NCBI GenBank assembly: GCA_025267735.1
Contig: CM046309.1
Location: 31,781,202 to 31,845,201 of the forward strand
Direction of reading: 5' to 3'
DNA from: Mactra quadrangularis
Taxonomy: Eukaryota; Mollusca; Bivalvia; Venerida; Mactridae
Length of the DNA: 64,000 bases
Shown: positions 1 through 13,300 of the stretch, piece after piece
Numbering within the stretch: position 1 is the stretch's first letter
How the letters are laid out: the number at the start of each line of letters is the position of its first letter
Program-made: the position numbers and the translations under genes
Notes under the pieces: model-generated
Seen by the model: the letters and a program-made list of their open reading frames with translations, nothing else
The model's database searches: none
Told to the model about the DNA's origin: nothing

Positions 1-4
1 TATA

Positions 5-138
5 ATACCAGAATAAATCCCATATCTTTGTTACAGGGAAAGTCGGCCATATGTCAACTAATAGGCCTAAATTAAAACTCGAGATACCAGAATATATCCT
101 ATATCTTTGTTACAGGGAAAGTTGGCCATATGTCAACT
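5..138. repeat. Two-copy 55-bp direct repeat
   Basis: Positions 5-59 and 84-138 are near-identical copies (a few substitutions) 79 bp apart, each containing TTTGTTACAGGGAAAGT and ending TGTCAACT. Probably the edge of a longer tandem array cut by the window start. No coding potential seen. Confidence 0.8.
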
Positions 139-1210
139 TCAATAAACATTACAAGGTATCAAAAGATCAAAACACGAGGTGAATTACCTTTGTTTTGAAG
201 GAACTTTTGAGCATTAGAATGTTGATATTCTTCAAACTGTTTTTGACGCCACAGTGACATCATTAGAAGTAAATTAATATAAAGTCTCATATTTTGATGA
301 ACACGTTGAATAAATGTAGTTGTTATCTTAAATGACCTGTGTCATCAAGAAAATAAAGAAAATAAGTAGGCCCTAGTAAACAAATCAAATACCACTTTTA
401 GATAAACAAGGTCATGATGCATTCGATAAGTTCAACTATGGAACGACATGACGAAGTAAATCAGGTGAACGTAGTTCAAATTCATAGTCCAACATGCTGA
501 ATACACAATGCATAATGCATTTATCTACTGAGTGCTCATTTAGTACGTAAACGGTCTTTCCACCTTAATGTATGTTGGTAAGTATTTTATATAATAGTTA
601 AAAGCTATAAATTCGATCATTACTAAATTTTTGTTTATCATTTCCTGTTGCACCGCTGCCTTGTGTTTAAGTTAGAGCCACTGAGGTAGAATAATGTAGT
701 TACTACAGTTACTGTCGTTTCCATTTCAACACATGAGACAAAACAAAAAACCTCGATAATCCACCTGACGTATGAACAGATTTTTTTCTGGAAACAAAGG
801 TACATAATGCAAAAATAAGGCCATTTCTATGACAAAGTGATCAATGAACTTCATCTAGTTCCGTCAAGTTCCATTATTCTTTTAGTCCTGTAATATCCAG
901 TTTATCTTCATAATTTGTACCTCGTAGAAATGAGTTAAGATAAATAACGTAAGGTTTATCTCAATACGCTATCTGATGATAAACAAACATTGTACGTAAA
1001 TACTGTCAGAAGACAGAGTGTATTCAACTCTGTCGTTTAACTTTACAACGGCGGACAGAAAGTTGTCATTGTTCTACAATAATCTCGGATAATGTTACTT
1101 TGCCAAACATAAAATATATGTGAATTAGTGAATTAAACTAGTGTGTTTAGATAATTATTTATACAATAATTGAATGCGAGTTTTATTATAAATAATAATC
1201 AACAGTGATC
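139..1210. other. Upstream flank of the SLC22 gene, no gene seen
   Basis: AT-rich sequence with no ORF of note. It should contain the promoter and 5' UTR of the SLC22 gene, but I cannot place a transcription start. A weak AT-rich TATA-like stretch near 1150-1165 is not convincing on its own, and an upstream non-coding exon is possible. Confidence 0.4.
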
Positions 1211-1353
1211 ATGAGATTCGACGAAGTTTTAGAGAAAATTGGAACATTTGGTTTGTTTCAAAAGAAAGCATTTTTTCTGTTGGCACTTCCTTCAATAAGT
1301 GTGGGAAGTTTCAGTTTTATGGTGATAGTTGTTTTATTCACGCCAGAACATAG
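1211..1353 (+). CDS. SLC22 exon 1 (residues 1-47 plus two bases)
   Basis: Starts at ATG 1211 and encodes MRFDEVLEKIGTFGLFQKK plus the first membrane span, ending ...FTPEH. The donor GTAGGT at 1354 splits the Arg-48 codon AG|G. The start is chosen because SLC22 proteins typically begin M-x-F-[DE]-x-[IVL]-L. Confidence 0.93.
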
Positions 1354-4300
1354 GTAGGTTCATTTTATACGTTTTTTCTACGTAATTTATCTTGTATAAA
1401 TGAAAAATTTGTTAAATAGGGCAATGCATATTTTTTTGTTCTTTTAAAATAATTCTGTCCTATCAAGGAAGGCAGTTTCGTCGATGAGTTTGGAATATAT
1501 ATGCAAAATAAACTAGGTATCTCCTTAATGATTATCACTTTTATGAAATAGGCTTTGATGGAAATGCAATATTTACAAAACGTGAGTGCAATGTGAATCG
1601 ACCTCGTCATGTTTGTTTGTGTTAAAGTCCTGGAATTTTACATATTATTTACTTAGTCTAGTCTATTGAATTTAAAACACTTCCAACACATAGCTAATAT
1701 ATTTTTCTTATTGTTTATTAACAACGTTTCGCCATTCAAGGCTTCCTCAGGTATAAACAACTGAGTGGAAAAAACACACGATGACGTAACGTCATCACGC
1801 GAAAAATCACGTCATAAAAATGCGGAAAAATGCCCACTATTTAATACATTCTAATAGAACACAAATAACGGGTTTAGCAGAAGACGGTCGCAATTCAAAA
1901 TAAGAAAATAGGGAGTTATAACCGTCTTGCGCCACAAACGCTAAATGAACTCAAAACATTATACAAACATAAGAATAAGGAATATTAATATCATTTTGTT
2001 CTTCTTTTTACATAATATTTACATAATTTATGAACTTCTCTAACTGTTAATAGTACTCTAACTGTGATAGTTTTGCATGCCATGTTTCTGCAAAAATATG
2101 GATTCCTTTATTGTAATATTGTTATATTCTATCGAAAGCCTTATACATGTACCTAACATTTAACTTATTAACGTTTCGTACTATTAGAGTAAGGCACCAT
2201 TGATAAAGTTCTTCCCACACGGTATAATACTTGTAGCTTTTTAAAGCAATGCATTAAACTAACAAGCATACATGTGTAACATGCACCTTAACTATTTTTA
2301 TGACCTATATGGTGTTCAGATTTCATTGCATAATAAACATGATAAAACCACGTGTTACTGTAGAACATACCACAGGTCAACGAAAACATATTCTAAATAC
2401 ATGTACACTGTAATTAAAGAAGGATTGGGGTTGGGATCTTTGGTGCCAACAGCCATTAGTTTTGAAATGACCCATCGATACATCAAATGTAGGTAACAAT
2501 AGTTATTAAAATGATTCGCCTCGGATGTACAGTTGATTCGTGACAAACGCAGAAGCTACATTATTAGAACTTGCACGAGGTTTTTTATTATTAAACTGCC
2601 GCAACATTATGCAAGGTGTTCAAATAGCATGTGTGTGGTGTTCAAAATCATTCACGGATTCACCACGTGATATAAGTTCAGTACATGTAGACTGGATTAC
2701 CTGCCCCTTTTACCTGACAAAGTACGACTGGGAACCAGACAACAGTACATGTTCACAGCTATGAATTGACCTAGGTATATATGATGGGCTATAGCTGTTT
2801 GACCAATGTGCTGTACACGTGATCATGTATTGGGCTCTTAACACGGCCACTTTTTAGCCAATGCAATTGTATTTAAGAAATTTAATCAGTTCACTTTGGT
2901 TTCTAAGCTTAACTCAGTTAGGCAACATTCGTTCACTGTATTGAATGCCTTGATAGTAAATAAGATGTCGTCATCAAGCCTTCATTGCAAGGATAAGCTT
3001 ATCATCTGATTGTTCCAATTTTAAAGCGTTATTCAATTGTTCGATAACTTTTGTTGGGGGGGCACTATATATGTGTCCTTACCAATGTAACATTAAGTAT
3101 GTTCATTTCAATTACATAATATTATAATATAGAGTTGTGTTCCATTTATTTACATAGTTTGTAATCTAATGCGTGTCATGCCATACATTTAATTAAATTA
3201 AGTATTTATCTGAATGCAGCAAAAACAATTTAAAAACAACAATTAACCGATTTAAGAGAACACCATGTAATTGTCTTATTAGACGATAAGTTAATACAAA
3301 TCAGTAACCTCACGTGCGTTTGCAATGATGATACAAGATAAAACGCACCACCCCAATTTGCTCATTAATTAATCGTATGCGCATTCACTATGAGTGAAAG
3401 AGCTGTGTATTGTTAGTCACTATAAGCAGTTATGTTCAAATAAACAATTAAGTTAATTATAATTGAAATAAACAATACATCTTGTTAGTGGAACGCCTAA
3501 CTAGTTTTTCTCACCCTCGCCCGTAACGTTAGCTTACAGTAGTTATTGAACACGGGGCTGTATATATTTATGTTTGCACATTAACTATCATAGTTGTTCA
3601 TGACTTAATTTTTATTGTTCGATTTATAGACATACGTCGTTTGTTTTAGATTATTATCTGTAAGGAGTTCATGTTTTTTGCGTATGGAGGTCAAATGGGC
3701 TTTTTCATAGAACATGTACAAGTCCCATCCAGGTTTGCTGACCTGATTTGCCGGTAAACTGTAGTAAAATGATGCAGTAAAAAGATGTTTTTCAACCAAT
3801 AATTACAGACAAAATTCTAATTTGAAAAGAAACTGCATATTAATATAGAATAACTAAGGTCTATAAATAGAAAAATAGGTTAGAAAACGTTTGTCACCAT
3901 CACTTGAACATTGCACATATTTGACTGTTGTTGACAAAAAATAATACAAATTTAAAATAACAGAGTGTTCAAGTGTCGTCCGGCACAATGAAAAACAACA
4001 ATCGCCTGGTCATATTGATCGGTCATGATAGCACCGTCTGATGACTACTTTCTGTAACTTCAACGTGGAGTATATTAGCCTGGCCTGATTGAGTAATCAA
4101 ATGAGTGACCCTAACCAAGAAACAAGTTCAATTAACCTTATCATAATATTTCTAACCTTCAGGTGTATGAATACAAAAATAGCCTTCAGCTAAAAATAGT
4201 TTCATTATGGTACACCAAACCTTCAGGAGTATGAATTCAAAAAAATGTTCTATCAGAGTGCACTATACTTCAGGTGTATGAATACAAAAAATAGTTCTAT

Positions 4301-7300
4301 CAGAGTGCATTAAACCTTCAGGTGTATGAATACAAAAAATAGTTCTATCAGAGTGCATTAAACCTTTAGGTGTATGAATACAAAAAATAGTTCCATCAGA
4401 GTGCACTGAACCTTCAGGTGTATGGATACAAAAATATAGTTCTATCAGAGTGCACTGAACCTTAAGGTGTAAAGAATACACGAAAAATATTTTCATGATA
4501 ATAATTGCCAATATTCATGAACAGTGAATGTGGGATCCGGATTGAAGGACGTCTGCTCTATAATGATACATTGTTTTTGCAGACAATGATTAGTGTCATC
4601 CACATAAACATCGGCAGTCCTTGATAAGTGCCAAACATTTTTCTGTTAGCATACACCTGCTTTCATATAATTCAATTATGAATCAACTTTGCTACTGTTG
4701 CTTTATGATACAACGTAATCCTGAATGATGAAAACAAGTGAAAAATAAGTAAAAATCATGGCAACGCAATCCGATTTTAATCATTTCATTTGAAAGTAGA
4801 ATAAACGTTGATGTCGTTGACATGCGACCGATAATGAGTACTCGTACATTGTCAATACTAATTCTTAAATATATCTCGTTCACATTATTGACCTGTGATG
4901 ATGTGAAACTTGTCAACACTGACCATTGACAACGACTACATTTTTGATTCAGTGTTTACAGCGGGTTCACATTAAACAGTGACTATGACATTTTATGCAT
5001 TTTTATAGCATGTTCACACTGACCAGGAATTATGCGTACATTTAGACTCAGAGTATAGATTATTCACGTTGACCTTCTATTCTGAGTATATTTTCAAAAT
5101 AATGTATATAGCTTCTTCACATTTACACGTAACACTGTGTAAATTTTCAATACAGTACTAAGCGTGTTCACAATGACCTGAAACAATGAGTTCGTTTTAT
5201 ATACCGCACATACAGCAAGTTAACATTGACTGAAAACTTTTTGTAAACAATTTTTTTGTAATTTACACTCGTGAAATAAACCAATCCAGAAATGTGTGTT
5301 ACGCTTGTATTCGCCTCAGCCCAATTTTATCTACGAGTATAATAGTTTACGTGATGTAAAAAGTTTGAATGTTAAAGACCCACTTAAAATCCGATGATCT
5401 GAGGTTAAAAAGGGTCAATAGACAAACGGAAATACTGGAAGATTGATAACCGTAACTGATATACTTTTAACATGGCGCCAAGGAAGAAGTCAATTTTGGT
5501 AATCATAAAAAGATAACCATTGACACTTCCCATGACATTGACGTAAATTATCTCAATCATTATAAAACTTTAATGTGTCGTGACAATTTTCATCCCAAAC
5601 ATTACAATTCCCATAGATATTTTGTTATTTCAAAATTACGATCTATATATTGCATGCATTTGGATTTTATTGTTATCGGATTTGAGAAGCCCTTAGTAAG
5701 TTCAGTTGGTAGCACATCTGATCGATCATAAAACCAGTGGACATGGGCTCGATTTACTGACATGTAAATACTTTCGTGGTGATTGGTTATGATATTTCTA
5801 TGTCCATTCTGCTGCCTCTCTCAGTATCAAATGGAACAGATGCCAGACATAGACGAGGGTATAAGCCACGTGTGCTTACTACATGTACCAGGTGGTCTGG
5901 TTACAAGTTCTGATTAAACTATGTTTACAATCTGTGAATATTACAAATATCGCTGAGCAATTGTTGAGCTGTAGAGGAAGGCATAATGTATTATTGAACG
6001 TTGAATTACTCTGTTTACTATCTTCTTATAACTTACAAACGGAAAAGAAATAGGGCAATTGATAATAAAAAGTCAAAAGTTCAAAAAAAATTCAAAAGCT
6101 TTATTTGTACAGATTTACGCAAATCTTTTTGTCCGTCGATAAGATTGGATTGTATTCAATTTACATATGACCTCGCAATTTTGAACTTTGACCTTTTTAC
6201 CCAGTAACCTTTTTATTTGTCTCGATGTTACATATAACACATGAATAACATCATGCTATCACTCGGAACACCTCGACTAATCATTTAATGAATATAAATG
6301 TTTTGTAGTGAATGTTCAAGGAGTTTCGAATGATTAACCTATGTTAACCAGACATATTCCAAATACGTTGAAAAGTCGCCATCAGACAGACCCTTAATCT
6401 TCACCAACAAAATGTCATAGTATCACTATAAAAAGGCCTGGTGCAATAACAACCCATATCATTGATAGGTCAACCTAAAATTGTCTACATATTTCTTTAT
6501 TTTCATTTAGTTGTACATATGTAGTTACAGATATTTTCTCTTTTCCTCTGAGACTAGTGTGATTTTTTCTTTCCTTATGCATTAGGGTTTTATCATTTAA
6601 TTATTAGTCCACTAGATTGAAAAAGTTTACATGTTAATAAGGTTGACGAATTCCTTAACATGTTCAAGAATTATGAATGGTAAATGACTGTCTATGCCTT
6701 AAAAGTTTATAAAGCCGCCATACTGCAGAGTGTGTCATTTCGATGATCACGCCAATTTAAACCATACAAGGCTTGATAACTTGGTGACTTTTATGCATTA
6801 CATTCAATCCACAAATCAGTTCATTTAAAGTACATTTCTAATGTCAAATATGGTTCTTATCATCACTTTACTACGGTGCCCCGTTATAGACATTGCTATG
6901 AGTGCACATGCTGTCAAAACTGACAATATAATGCCATTTAGTCTCAATGTTTGATCAGAGCGCCGAAAGTACTAAATGAAGTGTTTATTTAAAAGTTTGA
7001 TACTCTTGTGACGCTCATCGCTCGTAAAAAAGCATGCGAGGTCAGATAAAATGTGTTACAACTTCACAATAAGTAGGTTACTTTATCAAACTGTTTACGA
7101 TCCTTTTTATACCCTCTTTGATTTTTTATACGTTGATATAAATTTACTTTAGTATAACCTATTTAAGTTCACACGCACTGAAGACAATGTACTGGCAAAA
7201 AGCTTTAAAAGAAATAGCGAGTGCTTTGTATAATATATGAGTACAATATGTCACTACAACACATCGTTTATACTCTTTAAAGACCACTATTCATAGGGTA

Positions 7301-10300
7301 ACCAAAATGGAATAATAAAAAAACGGCAGTATTTTTTAAAGTGGGCAGGTTATTTTCAGCAGCTCGTTCTTGATCTATTCAAAGGCCAGTTTCCTAAGAA
7401 AATCGATGTAAAGTGAATTGTACTCTGGTATCAATCTTACACCTAACCCTCAACCCTAACACCAAAAGTGATAAGTATCTGATATCAAATCGGGGGTACT
7501 AGGCGATGAAGCGCTAGCTAGCGATATGCTTAGGAAACTGACCACAGATTACAACAAAATAAAAATAAAACAAAATGAACAAAGATTTATTTTGCAATAT
7601 TTTTTATGAAATTACTTCTCCGAAATACGGTTAATACGCACGTGATAACCTGATTTCACGTACCAGTTAATGCCTTAAAATTGCCATTTACATCAAGTCA
7701 AAGCATTCAAATCCTTAAAATCTTAACCTCGTCTTCTGTTAGTTCGGTTCGATCTTTTTGTCCTGAAAATCCCTCAAAATCAAACAATTAAGCCAATACT
7801 TAACCCATTTGTTAGATATTGTTTCATTTTAAGGTTATTGAACCTGACAAAGACAACTCACGTGGTCTGATATGTGTCATGAGTTTTGCTAGTAAAAAAA
7901 TAGCGGTCATTTGCCTCTGTGCTATGTTTTGTTGATAGAAGTCTTTCATAAAGTACATTACATTGCATGCTATCTTGTTAATTATTATCATATGGATGAA
8001 TATGGTGGCATATTTCTGCCACCAGATAACCACACAACTAACAAGTTAATAAAGTATTAAACTAGTGCGTTAACCACTTGTTGCCTACCTACCATTTATC
8101 TTAAATCGCTAACTAGTTAGTAGCTATCTGGTTACGTAACAAGAATATTTTTTACTAACTAGTCGAAATTAATTGGTTAACTAGTTACGTAACATGTTAA
8201 CCACTTACCACTTATCTAAAACCGCTAACTGGTTAGTAGTTATCTAGTTACGTAATAAGAATATTCTCTTTACTTTCTAGTCGTAATTATTTCGTTAACT
8301 AGTTACGTAACATGTTAACTACTTACCACTTAAATCAAAACCGCTAACTGGTATTATCTAGTTGCGTAATAAGAATAATCACTTTATTAACTAGTTAAAG
8401 TTAAGTAGTTAACTAGCTACTTACATGTAACTATAGTAGACCACTAAACATTAAGCTGGTTAAATTATACAAAAACGACTGTTGCAGCAACTCGCTTGTA
8501 TTTTTTTTTGTAATGACTCTTTATGTACTGAAAATATAACTAGTTTCGTCTCTAGGTAACCACTTCATTGACCTGTTAATAGTGTGGTTATCTGATGGCA
8601 GAAATATGCCTCCATAGTTGGACTATACATCTGGCTATACTGTCTTCTGGTATCAAAATATCACAGTAAGTCTTGTTATTAGGGGTGACAAGAAATACCA
8701 GCATCACTATTTGATATAAAAATGTCCTGTTGCTGTATTTTCTTATCAAAGTTTGGTAAAAAAAGTTTTATGAATGAATCTACATTCATTTTTTTAGTGA
8801 TCATGTGGCTTGTTCGTATCGCGATAATTACAGTAAATAGTATATACATCTAAATGAAAAATTAAATCTTATTTAATATTATATACATAGTGATAACTTA
8901 ATGTGTGTTGTCCTTTAAATGTATTGTTAATTTATACAGAGAAGCAAAAAGTCTCACATTTGTCACTTTTATCTTTCAATGCCGCCCGCCTCAGTAAATA
9001 AAAAGTAAGTCTACTGATCGAGCGGTCGTGGGTTTGAATCCCGGGCGGGACATGCTTTCGTGGAGCTTGTTCATGAAATGATTTCTACGGACATTCTCTT
9101 ACTACACTGACTCTAAATTATGTAGGACAGTTGTCAAGGATGATGATAAGTTGCTGCTTGCAAACCCTAACACAAGATCGCCGGGATATTTCTAAAGATT
9201 GTGAGTACACCGCTACAGAATTGATATTACCCACAGATACTCATGCGGGTACTGATCCACAATCGACGAGTACAAATGACGGCAAGGATGATCAAAACAT
9301 TTGTAAAGAGGGCTATTCGTCTGTAATGGACTTGCTTACTGATATTCAAAGGAATATTTTTGAACTAAAAGAATCACTATCTGATCATATCAAGCATTCA
9401 CAGATGCAGATCTCACAAATACGAGATGAGATGGTTTGTGTGAAAAAACATGTTACAGTTATGACGGCCGACATGAACAAGACCGTAGATGAAATTTCAG
9501 AAAAAACCCAAGTTATAAACTCAAATATATTACAACATGCAGAAACATCTCAAAAGAGTCTTGCAGAAGTTTCTTATTCAATAAAATCCTTGCATGCTAC
9601 GGAATTGTGCACAAAAAACGCTCAACAGATAAAACAAAGTGAAAAAATACCAACTACACCTAAGTTACCACAACGTCTAGAATCGCCTAAAATTGAAGAA
9701 CAAAAACGCAAGACGCTTATTTTAGGTGATTCAATATTGAAGGGTGTTAACCAAAATGGACTGAAAGAGGACATTGACCCTGTATCTATTCCAGGAGGAA
9801 AGGTGCAAAACGTTAGACTCAACCTTCAAAATAGGGATTTGAGGAGGTACGCAAACGTGATTGTATATATCGGCGGTAATGACGTTGCAAGCAAACTGCC
9901 CGTAACGTCAACTTTGGCGGAAATAAAATCCACGGTGACGGAGCTGAAGGATAAACAATGCAACGTTTACCTGTGTACAGTGTGCCCTCGTACAGATGTA
10001 GATGTCGATGAACTGAATCAGGGAATTCGTCGGATTTGCCAGGATAATTTCTCATCTTTAAAATTAAGGTTAGACTCAGAGCTTAGTGGTCAAAAGTTTG
10101 ATATAAAATTTATAACTCCCTTAGAAGTGAAGAAAATAATTGACAATTTAGACATCAAAAAATCTACAGGCTTAGATAATGTAGGACCAAAAATTTTAAA
10201 GTACTGTGGAGATATAATACCTATATGTCTAGCATCTACTATAAATAATAGTATTAGTTCTGGTGTTTTCCCAGATAAACTAAAAGAAGCCAGTATTATA

Positions 10301-13300
10301 CCTATCTTTAAATCTGGAATGAAAGACCTTGCAGAAAATTATCGGCCAATTTCTATCTTGCCTACGATATCCAAAATTTATGAGCGACACATAGCGACAC
10401 AAATACATGAATATTTTAAGTCAACAAATATAATACATGATAACCAATCAGGTTTTAGAAAACAACATTCATGTCAGACATCTTTGACAAGATTAGTCGA
10501 AACCTGGATTCAAGATATCGACAGCGGAAAATTTATTGGAACTGTGTTTCTTGATTTAAGAAAAGCTTTTGATTTAGTAGATCATCAGATTTTATTATAC
10601 AAGCTAAAATTATATCATTTTTCCCCGAAGTCCATTTCACTATTTAAATCCTACCTTTCTAATAGAAAACAACTGGTAAAAGTTGGAAATTTTCAATCCG
10701 AGTCTATGGAAATAAAATCAGGTGTGCCACAGGGATCCATTCTTGGGCCGCTGTTATTCTTGATATATATCAATGACATAGCCTATTCTTGTCGGGATTT
10801 AAACATTGATTTATATGCCGATGATTCGACTTTGTTTAAATCAGATAGTTCACTATCAGAAATTGAATCACATTTACAGTCGAACCTGGACCATATTATG
10901 AAGTGGTGCAAATACAACAATATGGCATTGCATCCAATAAAGACCAAGTGCATGGTTATTGGTTCTAAACACAAACTTAAAGGTGGTAAACATCTAACAA
11001 TGAAAATAAATGAAAATTTCTTAGAAAATGTCACTTCCCATAAAGTATTGGGTGTATACATTGACGACAATCTTAATTGGCATACACATATCGATTTTAT
11101 TTGTAAAAAGCTTAAAAGTAAAATTTCATCGCTAAAACGCATTTTGTATTACCTTACGGATGAAACCAAACTATTATTTTACAATGCATACTTACTGCCC
11201 ATATTTGATTACTGTTGTACTGTTTGGGGCAAATATAATAAAAAATATGTTAAAAAAGTATATGTTCTACAGAAGAGAGCAGCAAAACTAATATTAAATA
11301 AACCTATTCGTACACCTGCTTCCGATCTCTTTGAGCAATTGAAATGGCTTACTTTTACTGACAGATGTAAATACCACATTGCTTTACTTGTATTCAAAAC
11401 TCTAAATAATATGGCTCCTTCATATATGTCAGATATAATAAATTTTGCTAAAAATGAACACTACTCCTTGAGATCTATTGTACACAACAATCTTGTTATG
11501 AAAACAAAACCCAAAACACAATATCTAAAGGATTCTTTTTCTTACTACAGTATGACCGTGTGGAATGAAATACCTTACGAGATAAGAAATATATCAAACA
11601 TTAATTCATTCAAGTCTTCATATAAAAAACTTCTTTGTCGTAATAACTAGATTTTCTGTTCTGCATACAGGCTTACACGGCTATAAAGAGGCATAACTCT
11701 TTTGTGAGTTTATTTTTGAGTTATGCTCCTTTATACTAGTTGAAGTTGTATATGTATGAATATTCATAAATGTAGTATGAGTTTAAATTATTTGAATTAT
11801 GGTATATCTATAATTTTTTAGTATATTATTGTGAGTGTCTGTCTTTATAAATATTTTTGTATTGTTTTTGTATTCACGTGTCTGTCTTAGTGTCTTGTCT
11901 TCGTTAGTGTATGTATGTGTGCAAGAGATTTTTGTACTTTTAGTGAAATTGTATGTTGTTGATGCTTTTTTTTTAAATTTATATTCTGATACATGCAATT
12001 TAATTTTTGTTGAAGGCCATTTGAAATTAAGGCATATGTTGTAGTTTTACTTTGTATGTCTAAATGTTACCTTCAGAAAATAAAGTTATTATTATTATTA
12101 TTATTATTATTCACTGGCGGAAGTATGTGTCCAGAAACTGGTTTATACTTAAATCTAGAGCTTTAATCTTTCCAGGAAGGATGTGAAGATAGTCTGACCG
12201 TCGTGATTTGGCCTATACATTGTGTGCCACGGCGTTGAATCCGACAAAAAATGCATTACTCAAGTTTCTATTAACTATGACTAGTTCCTTTAGAGTACTA
12301 CCCCTTTTAATCTGATATTCACCAACAGTATATACATTCATTTTATTAAAACATTTAACATTACCATCAACATTTATTCATTCTACTTATCGCTTTTCAG
12401 AATTTTTAACATGGATTCTCCTTAAATATCAAAATACATCGGAAGGCATTTTTCTGGTTTAAAACATTGAATAAATTTTGCAGAAGGTTAATTGAACACG
12501 TGCGTGTCAAATTAAAGTTAAGCTAACCTGATCTAGTACTAGTAATGAACCGAAGAGCCATGCACTCTTAGTATACAATTTAAAGTTAATACTAAACCGG
12601 GTCCGAAGCACAGTAGGTTACGCCCAGGATGTGAACTTAAGTGTCCCAAAAAGTTGCTGGTTCGATCCTCAATTGGTAATACTCTTCCATGAAATAATGT
12701 CGATTTTCCTCCATTAATAACAAGATAGAAGAGAAGTTATCGGTCTTGTGGAAGGGTAGATGATTATTGGATATAGACAAAGGTCCTGCAAAGCAAAACT
12801 ATCGTAATCAAAAAAGTAAATGTCTCCTTAGTGCGCAGAGTTTGTGAGTACTGGTGATTCAAAAAGTCTTTTTAAGTTCATAAGGTGATTTGGTTGACCT
12901 AAATAACCGACGAGATATTGATAAATAGCGTTTAAACTTTAGTTCACGTTACCTGAGGTGCGTTTTATCAGTAGACTTACGACTGGTTTCATTCGTAAAT
13001 CTATACTGAATTGTGTCTAATAATAGTATTTTGTAACATCAGTGCAGTCATACTACGACGATCATTTTAATACTCACGAGTCCCTGAACCCAAGTTATTT
13101 TCACCTGGTACTATGCATTTACCCCCGCCATTGACTGACGACTGTCTTTTTTGACTCAAAGAAGGACTGGAGATCAGTGGAGGAAAACATCTCATGTTCA
13201 AACTCCAACACGGTAATTACATAGGACCCTATCGAGAATCGACCGATTTGATTTTAACATACGATAATTTCAGTTGATGCCAAGCACTTTACCTGCCTTG

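Larger units (their letters stand above)
9138..12111 (+). mobile_element. Non-LTR retrotransposon (LINE) with internal deletion, inserted in a SINE
   Basis: Contains one long ORF (9140-11650), a 3' UTR with a strong stem-loop, AATAAA at 12079 and a (ATT)8 terminal repeat at 12088-12111, the usual layout of a LINE 3' end. It interrupts a SINE: sequence before 9138 and after 12111 aligns with the 5' and 3' halves of the SINE at 60648-60905. Only a short TCA is shared at the two junctions. The element is 5' truncated and has lost its endonuclease. An esterase-type ORF1 is known from CR1-group LINEs, so that group is my best guess. Confidence 0.85.

Noticed and set aside
7443..7462. Telomere-like CCCTAA repeats
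   Set aside because: Only three irregular CCTAAC/CCTCAAC units inside a MITE. Not telomeric.
9029..9041. Functional tRNA gene
   Set aside because: The B-box is good but the D-arm and anticodon arm do not fold, and the sequence continues into a SINE body. The same applies to 5701 and 29246.
10783..11142. Antisense 119-codon ORF
   Set aside because: Lies wholly opposite the reverse transcriptase ORF. It is a shadow frame.
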